DNA of 64,000 bases from Sulfurimicrobium sp031426915. GTDB taxonomy: Bacteria; Pseudomonadota; Gammaproteobacteria; Burkholderiales; Sulfuricellaceae. Made by a program: the position numbers and the translations under genes. The stretch lies in NCBI GenBank assembly GCA_031426915.1, contig JASJPB010000041.1:43366-107365 (forward strand), written 5' to 3'. The notes under the pieces were generated by a model, which was not told the DNA's origin, did no database searches, and saw only the letters and a list, made by a program, of their open reading frames with translations. Within the stretch, counting starts at the first letter, position 1. Each line of letters begins with the position of its first letter. This document shows positions 60,063-64,000 of this stretch, piece after piece.

Positions 60063-60487
60063 CAGCTCGTCAAGTCCTTGTTTTCACCCTCGCCGCCTTC
60101 CCTGTTGTCGGCACCCAGAGAGGAGAGGTCATAGGCCCCATGCTGGCCCGGGGAAACATAATGGTAGTCGTTGCCCCAGGGATCCTTGGGCACCGCTTTC
60201 TTCTTGAGGTAAGGCCCGTTCCAGCCCGGGAGTCCGGACGGCTGTTGCACCAGCGCCGGCATCCCTTCCTGGCTGGAGGGATAGCGCCCGGTTTCAAGCT
60301 TGAAAAGATCCAGCGCCGCACCGAATTCCTCGATTTGCAGCTTGGCGGAATCCGACTTTGCGCCCCCTAGATAATTGATCACCTTGGGGCCGGCCAGGCT
60401 GGCCAGCAGACCCAGAATCACCAGCACCACCAGCAGCTCGATCAGGGTGAATCCCCGCTGCCGCATGCCCAATTGTTTTCTTTCCAT
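60059..60487 (-). CDS. gspG: Type II secretion major pseudopilin GspG
   Basis: GspG builds the pseudopilus shaft. It has 142 residues and the prepilin signal QRGFTLIELLVVLVILGLLA. The calcium-loop and C-terminal features of the major pseudopilin are present (RYPSSQEGMPALVQQP; PWGNDYHYVSPGQHGAYDL; SLGADN). The ATG at 60487 was chosen because GGAGAAG lies just upstream. An ATG at 60511 lacks such a site. Confidence 0.95.
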   Translation of the reverse strand: MERKQLGMRQRGFTLIELLVVLVILGLLASLAGPKVINYLGGAKSDSAKLQIEEFGAALDLFKLETGRYPSSQEGMPALVQQPSGLPGWNGPYLKKKAVPKDPWGNDYHYVSPGQHGAYDLSSLGADNREGGEGENKDLTSW

Positions 60488-60518
60488 GTATTTCTTCTCC
60501 ACAAAAATCAAAAATAGC

Positions 60519-61742
60519 TTACATCGCCAAATCGTTCACGCTCAATATCGCCACCAGCACGGACATGATGATGCCGCCGATCACCAGCCCCAGCCCCAGA
60601 ATCAGCACCGGCTCCATGAGCGCCAGCATGCGCTTGACCGTGGTTTGCACCTCGCGGTCGTATACATCGGCGATGCGGATCAACATTTCCTGCAATTTTC
60701 CGGTTTCCTCGCCCACCATTACCATGTGTACTGCCAGGCGGGGAAATAGTTCGGTTTCCATGAGCGGCTTGCCCAGCCCCTTGCCTTCCTTGAGCTGGGA
60801 AGCAACTGCGCCCAGGCCTTCTGACATCACCGTGTTGCTCAAGGTTTCCCTGACGATGGAAAGCGCGGTGAGCAAGGTCACGCCATTGCCGATCAATGTC
60901 CCCAGGGTGCGGGAAAAACGCGCCACCTCGAGCTTGCCGACCAGATCGCCCACCAGGGGAAGGGCGAGAAAACGCTTATCCCATTTGTAGCGGGTTCCCG
61001 GCTCCCGCATCTGGCGCGAGAACCAGGAATAGATGCCAATTCCGCCCAGGATCAGCGCCCACCAGTAAAGGCGGAAGAAGTCGCCCGAGGCGATAACGAT
61101 CTGGGTGGGCAGGGGCAAGGCCTTGCCCGATTCCTCGAACATCTGGGAAAACTGCGGCACCACCCACACCAGCAGGACCGCTACCGACAGCACCGCCACC
61201 CCCACCAGGATCGCGGGATAAATGAGCGCGGACTTGACCGTTTCCTTGAGTTCCCTGGAGCGTTCCATGAATTCCGTGAGCCGATCCAGCACCACGTCCA
61301 GAGAACCGCCCGCTTCGCCGGCACGAATCATGTTGAGATAGAAGCGGGTAAACACACCCGTCTGGGCTTCCATCGCCGCGGACAGGGCAGAACCGCCGCG
61401 CACGTCCTCGCGTACCTGGGTCAGCAACTGGCGCACCTGTTCGTTGGCGGACAAACCGATGAGAATTTCCAGACTGCGGTCAAGGGGCAGGCCGGCACGC
61501 AACAGGGTGGCGATTTCGCGGGTAAAAGCGGCCACTTCGTCCTGGCTGACGCGCTTTCCGGAGAACAGGCTGAAGGCGCCGTTTTCCTGATGTGCCGGCT
61601 TCACCCCGCCTTCCTCGACCAGGATAGGGAGATAGCCCATGGCCTGCAAACGCTCCACCACCGCTGCCTGGGCCAGACCTTCCATCTCGCCTTCCTGCGT
61701 TTCCCCAGTGGATGTCACCGCCTTGTAGCGATACAGCGGCAA
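60519..61742 (-). CDS. gspF: Type II secretion platform protein GspF
   Basis: This polytopic inner-membrane core protein has 407 residues. It starts with TTG at 61742 (MPLYRYKAVTSTGETQEG), the family N-terminus. Two GspF domains are visible (FTREIATLLRAGLPLDRSLE; FSRTLGTLIGNGVTLLTALS), with membrane helices at about residues 170-190, 220-240 and 375-400 (LILGLGLVIGGIIMSVLVAI). It lies 2 bp after gspE. Confidence 0.95.
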   Translation of the reverse strand: MPLYRYKAVTSTGETQEGEMEGLAQAAVVERLQAMGYLPILVEEGGVKPAHQENGAFSLFSGKRVSQDEVAAFTREIATLLRAGLPLDRSLEILIGLSANEQVRQLLTQVREDVRGGSALSAAMEAQTGVFTRFYLNMIRAGEAGGSLDVVLDRLTEFMERSRELKETVKSALIYPAILVGVAVLSVAVLLVWVVPQFSQMFEESGKALPLPTQIVIASGDFFRLYWWALILGGIGIYSWFSRQMREPGTRYKWDKRFLALPLVGDLVGKLEVARFSRTLGTLIGNGVTLLTALSIVRETLSNTVMSEGLGAVASQLKEGKGLGKPLMETELFPRLAVHMVMVGEETGKLQEMLIRIADVYDREVQTTVKRMLALMEPVLILGLGLVIGGIIMSVLVAILSVNDLAM

Positions 61743-61744
61743 GG

Positions 61745-63433
61745 CTATTCCTCCCGCGTCACGCGCAGGACTTCCTCGATGGTGGTCACGCCCGCCACCG
61801 CCTTGCGCAAACCGTTTTCATACATGCTCAGCATCCCTTCCTCGATCGCCTTGTGGCGAATTTCCCCCGCCGTGACGTGGCGCATCACCAGGCTGCGGAT
61901 GGTGTCCGACATCACCAGCAATTCCACGATGCTGACCCGGCCCATGTATCCGGTGCCGCCGCAATGCTCACAACCGACGGGGCGGTACAGCATCACCGGA
62001 TCGGCCCGGGTGTAGCGTCTGAGCTGCATTTCTTCCACTACCTCGGGGAGTGCCGGGCAGGCCTGGCGGCAATGGCTGCACAGCGTGCGCACCAAGCGCT
62101 GGGCCAGGATTCCGTTCACGGTGGAGGTCAGCAGGTAGTCGTCCATGCCCATGTCGAGCAGGCGGTTGACCGTGCTCGCGGCATCGTTGGTGTGCAGGGT
62201 GGACAGCACCATGTGGCCAGTGAGCGCGGACTGCACCGCGATTTGCGCCGTTTCCAGGTCGCGGATTTCACCGATCATGATCACGTCTGGATCCTGGCGC
62301 ACGATGGAGCGCAGGGCGTTGGCGAAGGTCAGACCGATCTGGGGCTTGACCTGGATCTGGTTGATGCCCTCCATCTGGTATTCCACCGGGTCTTCCACGG
62401 TGAGTATCTTGAGATCGGGATTGTTGAGCTTGTCCAGCGCGGTATACAGGGTGGTGGTCTTGCCGCTGCCGGTGGGACCGGTGACCAGCAGGATGCCGTG
62501 CGGCTGCATCAGCACTTCCATGAAGCGTTGCAGCACGTCCGCATCGAAGCCCAGCGTCACGAAATCCAGCGCCGTGCCGCTCTTGTCGAGAATCCGCATC
62601 ACCACGCTCTCGCCGTGCATGGTGGGCACCGTGGACACGCGCAGGTCGATTTCCTTACCCTGGATGCGCAGCTTGATGCGTCCGTCCTGGGGCAGGCGAC
62701 GCTCGGCGATGTCGAGGCTGGCCATGATCTTGATGCGCGAGATCACCGCGGCGGAAAAGCGTCTGGGCGGGGATTCCACTTCGTGCATCACGCCATCCAC
62801 CCGGTAGCGCACGATAAGGCGGTTTTCGAAAGGCTCGATGTGGATGTCGGAGGCGCGCGCCTCCAGCGCATGGCTGATGATCAAGCTCACCAGACGAATG
62901 ATGGGCGCTTCGGAGGCGAGGTCCTTGAGCTGCTGCAAATCCTCGTTGCCACCCTCTTCCTCGCGCGTTTCGACCTCGCCCACGATCTGGTCCATGGAGG
63001 TCTTGCCGCTGCCGTAAAGGCGTTCGAAGGCGGCTTCCAGCTCAGAGGGCAGCGCCAGGCGGGGAATGATCTTGCGGTGCGTCACCAGACGGAAAGCGTT
63101 GATGACGTATTCGTTCAGCGGGTCTGCCATCGCCAGCACCAGCTGCTCGGCATCCTCATATAGTGGCAGCGCTTTCGCTTCCTTGATGAATCTGACCGCG
63201 ACGCGCTCTTCCATCACCGGCAATTCGGGATATTCTGCAGCCGCAACCACGGGCAAATTCAGCTGAACGGACAAGGCTTCCACCACCTCGCGTTCCGCTG
63301 TCATTCCCGTTCTAATCAAAACGGCACCGATGCGTTCCTGCTTGTCCGCCTCCTGAATTCGCAGCGCGCGTTCAAGACTGGCAGCATCCAGCTTGCCGCG
63401 TTCGATCAGAATTTCTCCCAGACGCTTGGTCAA
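61745..63433 (-). CDS. gspE: Type II secretion ATPase GspE
   Basis: GspE powers pseudopilus assembly. It has 562 residues from TTG 63433. An MshEN-type N-terminal domain (GEILIERGKLDAASLERALR) is followed by the ATPase core: Walker A GPTGSGKTTTLY, Asp box IKIMASLDIAERRLPQDGRI and Walker B VIMIGEIRDLETA. A four-cysteine zinc site (CSHCRQACP and CEHCGGTG) is also present. The family ATPase is bound to GspL at the membrane. It is the first gene of the operon and lies 92 bp after glnA. Confidence 0.95.
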   Translation of the reverse strand: MTKRLGEILIERGKLDAASLERALRIQEADKQERIGAVLIRTGMTAEREVVEALSVQLNLPVVAAAEYPELPVMEERVAVRFIKEAKALPLYEDAEQLVLAMADPLNEYVINAFRLVTHRKIIPRLALPSELEAAFERLYGSGKTSMDQIVGEVETREEEGGNEDLQQLKDLASEAPIIRLVSLIISHALEARASDIHIEPFENRLIVRYRVDGVMHEVESPPRRFSAAVISRIKIMASLDIAERRLPQDGRIKLRIQGKEIDLRVSTVPTMHGESVVMRILDKSGTALDFVTLGFDADVLQRFMEVLMQPHGILLVTGPTGSGKTTTLYTALDKLNNPDLKILTVEDPVEYQMEGINQIQVKPQIGLTFANALRSIVRQDPDVIMIGEIRDLETAQIAVQSALTGHMVLSTLHTNDAASTVNRLLDMGMDDYLLTSTVNGILAQRLVRTLCSHCRQACPALPEVVEEMQLRRYTRADPVMLYRPVGCEHCGGTGYMGRVSIVELLVMSDTIRSLVMRHVTAGEIRHKAIEEGMLSMYENGLRKAVAGVTTIEEVLRVTREE

Positions 63434-63478
63434 TTCTTTGGCTTTCCGTGAAGAAAAATAGACAGGATTCTAGCATAA

Positions 63479-63506
63479 AAAAAGGGCGGGTTTCCCCGCC
63501 CTTCCA
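63479..63506 (-). terminator. Rho-independent terminator of glnA
   Basis: A 9-bp stem (63482-63490 with 63495-63503), GGGCGGG/CCCGCCC at its core, with a 4-base loop, is followed on the minus strand by a run of eight T. It lies 20 bp after the glnA stop and should separate glnA from gspE. Confidence 0.93.
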
Positions 63507-63525
63507 TTGGAACAGCCGCCGAAGA

Positions 63526-64000
63526 TTACAGGCTGTAATACATCGCGAACTCGACCGGGTGAGTGGTCATGCGGAAGCGGGTTACTTCTTCCATTTTCAG
63601 TTCGATGAAGGCGTCGATCCAGTCGTTGGAAAACACGCCGCCACGGGTCAGGAACTCGCGGTCCTTGTCCAGGTAGTCCAGCGCCTGGTCGAGGGACGAG
63701 CACACGGTCGGGATCAGCTTCTCTTCTTCCGGTGGCAGGTCGTACAGGTTCTTGTCCATGGCGTCGCCAGGGTGAATCTTGTTCTGAATGCCGTCCAGAC
63801 CGGCCATCAGCAGTGCGGAGAAGCACAGGTACGGGTTGGCGGATGGATCAGGGAAACGGGTTTCGATGCGGCGGCCCTTGTCGCTGGCCACGTGCGGAAT
63901 GCGGATCGAAGCGGAGCGGTTCTTGGCGGAGTAAGCCAACATCACGGGAGCTTCGAAGCCGGGCACCAGACGCTTGTAGGAGTTGGTGCCGGGGTTGGTG
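63526..64000 (-). CDS. glnA: Type I glutamine synthetase, C-terminal part (cut by window edge)
   Basis: This enzyme joins ammonia to glutamate. The last 157 codons and the stop are present; the rest lies beyond the right edge. Recognisable parts are the active-site region NRSASIRIPHVASDKGRRIE, then PDPSANPYLCFSALLMAGLD and the C-terminal VEFAMYYSL. The adenylylation-loop tyrosine region (DKNLYDLPPEE) is present, so it is the regulated type I-beta enzyme. The frame is open to the edge. Confidence 0.95.
   Translation of the reverse strand, partial: TNPGTNSYKRLVPGFEAPVMLAYSAKNRSASIRIPHVASDKGRRIETRFPDPSANPYLCFSALLMAGLDGIQNKIHPGDAMDKNLYDLPPEEEKLIPTVCSSLDQALDYLDKDREFLTRGGVFSNDWIDAFIELKMEEVTRFRMTTHPVEFAMYYSL

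Noticed and set aside
1..64000. tRNA or rRNA genes
   Set aside because: No cloverleaf-type sequence, CCA end or rRNA stretch was recognised by reading. A covariance-model scan would settle it.

Overview
The window is GC-rich chromosomal DNA of a Gram-negative bacterium. The gene set and order (glyQ-glyS next to lnt, an Xps-type type II secretion operon next to glnA) suggest a betaproteobacterium of the Nitrosomonadales/Sulfuricella type. That placement is inferred from layout and protein style, not from a search. Genes are packed tightly, often with 4-bp ATGA/GTGA/TTGA overlaps. No gene-free stretch exceeds 300 bp.

Layout. (1) 1-3949, minus strand: housekeeping genes glyS (cut by the left edge), glyQ, a DUF3365 c-type haem protein, a GIY-YIG nuclease-like protein and lnt. 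(2) 4004-11268, plus strand: a surface polysaccharide module with two glycosyltransferases, a Wzm/Wzt ABC exporter, an acyltransferase-like protein, a sugar epimerase, and a methyltransferase with a coiled-coil tail that resembles the chain-length terminators of ABC-dependent O-antigens. (3) 11337-17449: a pseudaminic acid pathway (PseB, PseC, SpsF/PseF-like, methylase, PseG, PseH, PseI). (4) 17438-18128: a Phd/VapC toxin-antitoxin pair with a perfect 18-bp palindrome overlapping its probable promoter. (5) 18125-28667: a second sugar module with a second SpsF-like protein, a Gfo/Idh oxidoreductase, a secreted PEBP protein, a GT-B-like protein, a DegT aminotransferase, DUF2442, and two sugar amidotransferases flanking HisH/HisF-like (WbuY/WbuZ) ammonia suppliers, ending with a GNAT.

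(6) 28675-43931, minus strand: the most unusual part. Eight consecutive genes, each overlapping the next by 4 bp, encode nine units of one architecture: an N-terminal SEC-C zinc motif, a TPR array, and a GT-B/GT9-like transferase domain. One gene is a double-length fusion. The paralogues are mosaics: blocks of hundreds of bases are identical or nearly so between copies, while neighbouring blocks differ. This looks like a glycosyltransferase repertoire reshuffled by recombination.

(7) 44043-49488: a lipoprotein, an abundant-looking secreted surface protein (strong ribosome-binding site, highly expressed codon style, strong terminator, and a 22-bp tandem repeat upstream of its promoter), an FG-GAP lipoprotein, a parvulin, a hexapeptide acyltransferase and a GT2. 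(8) 49684-52701: a secreted hypothetical protein and a subtilisin-like protease whose C-terminal tandem WWWN/SGRG module also occurs in the PEBP protein. (9) 52746-63433, minus strand: type II secretion genes in the order gspE-F-G-H-I-J-K-L-M-N-D, then glnA (cut by the right edge).

Working model (inference): regions 2-5 make nonulosonic-acid-type and amidinated sugars and export a polysaccharide. The region 6 transferases attach sugars to surface or secreted proteins, with the abundant protein at 44799 the nearest candidate acceptor. Type II secretion could export the WWWN-module proteins.
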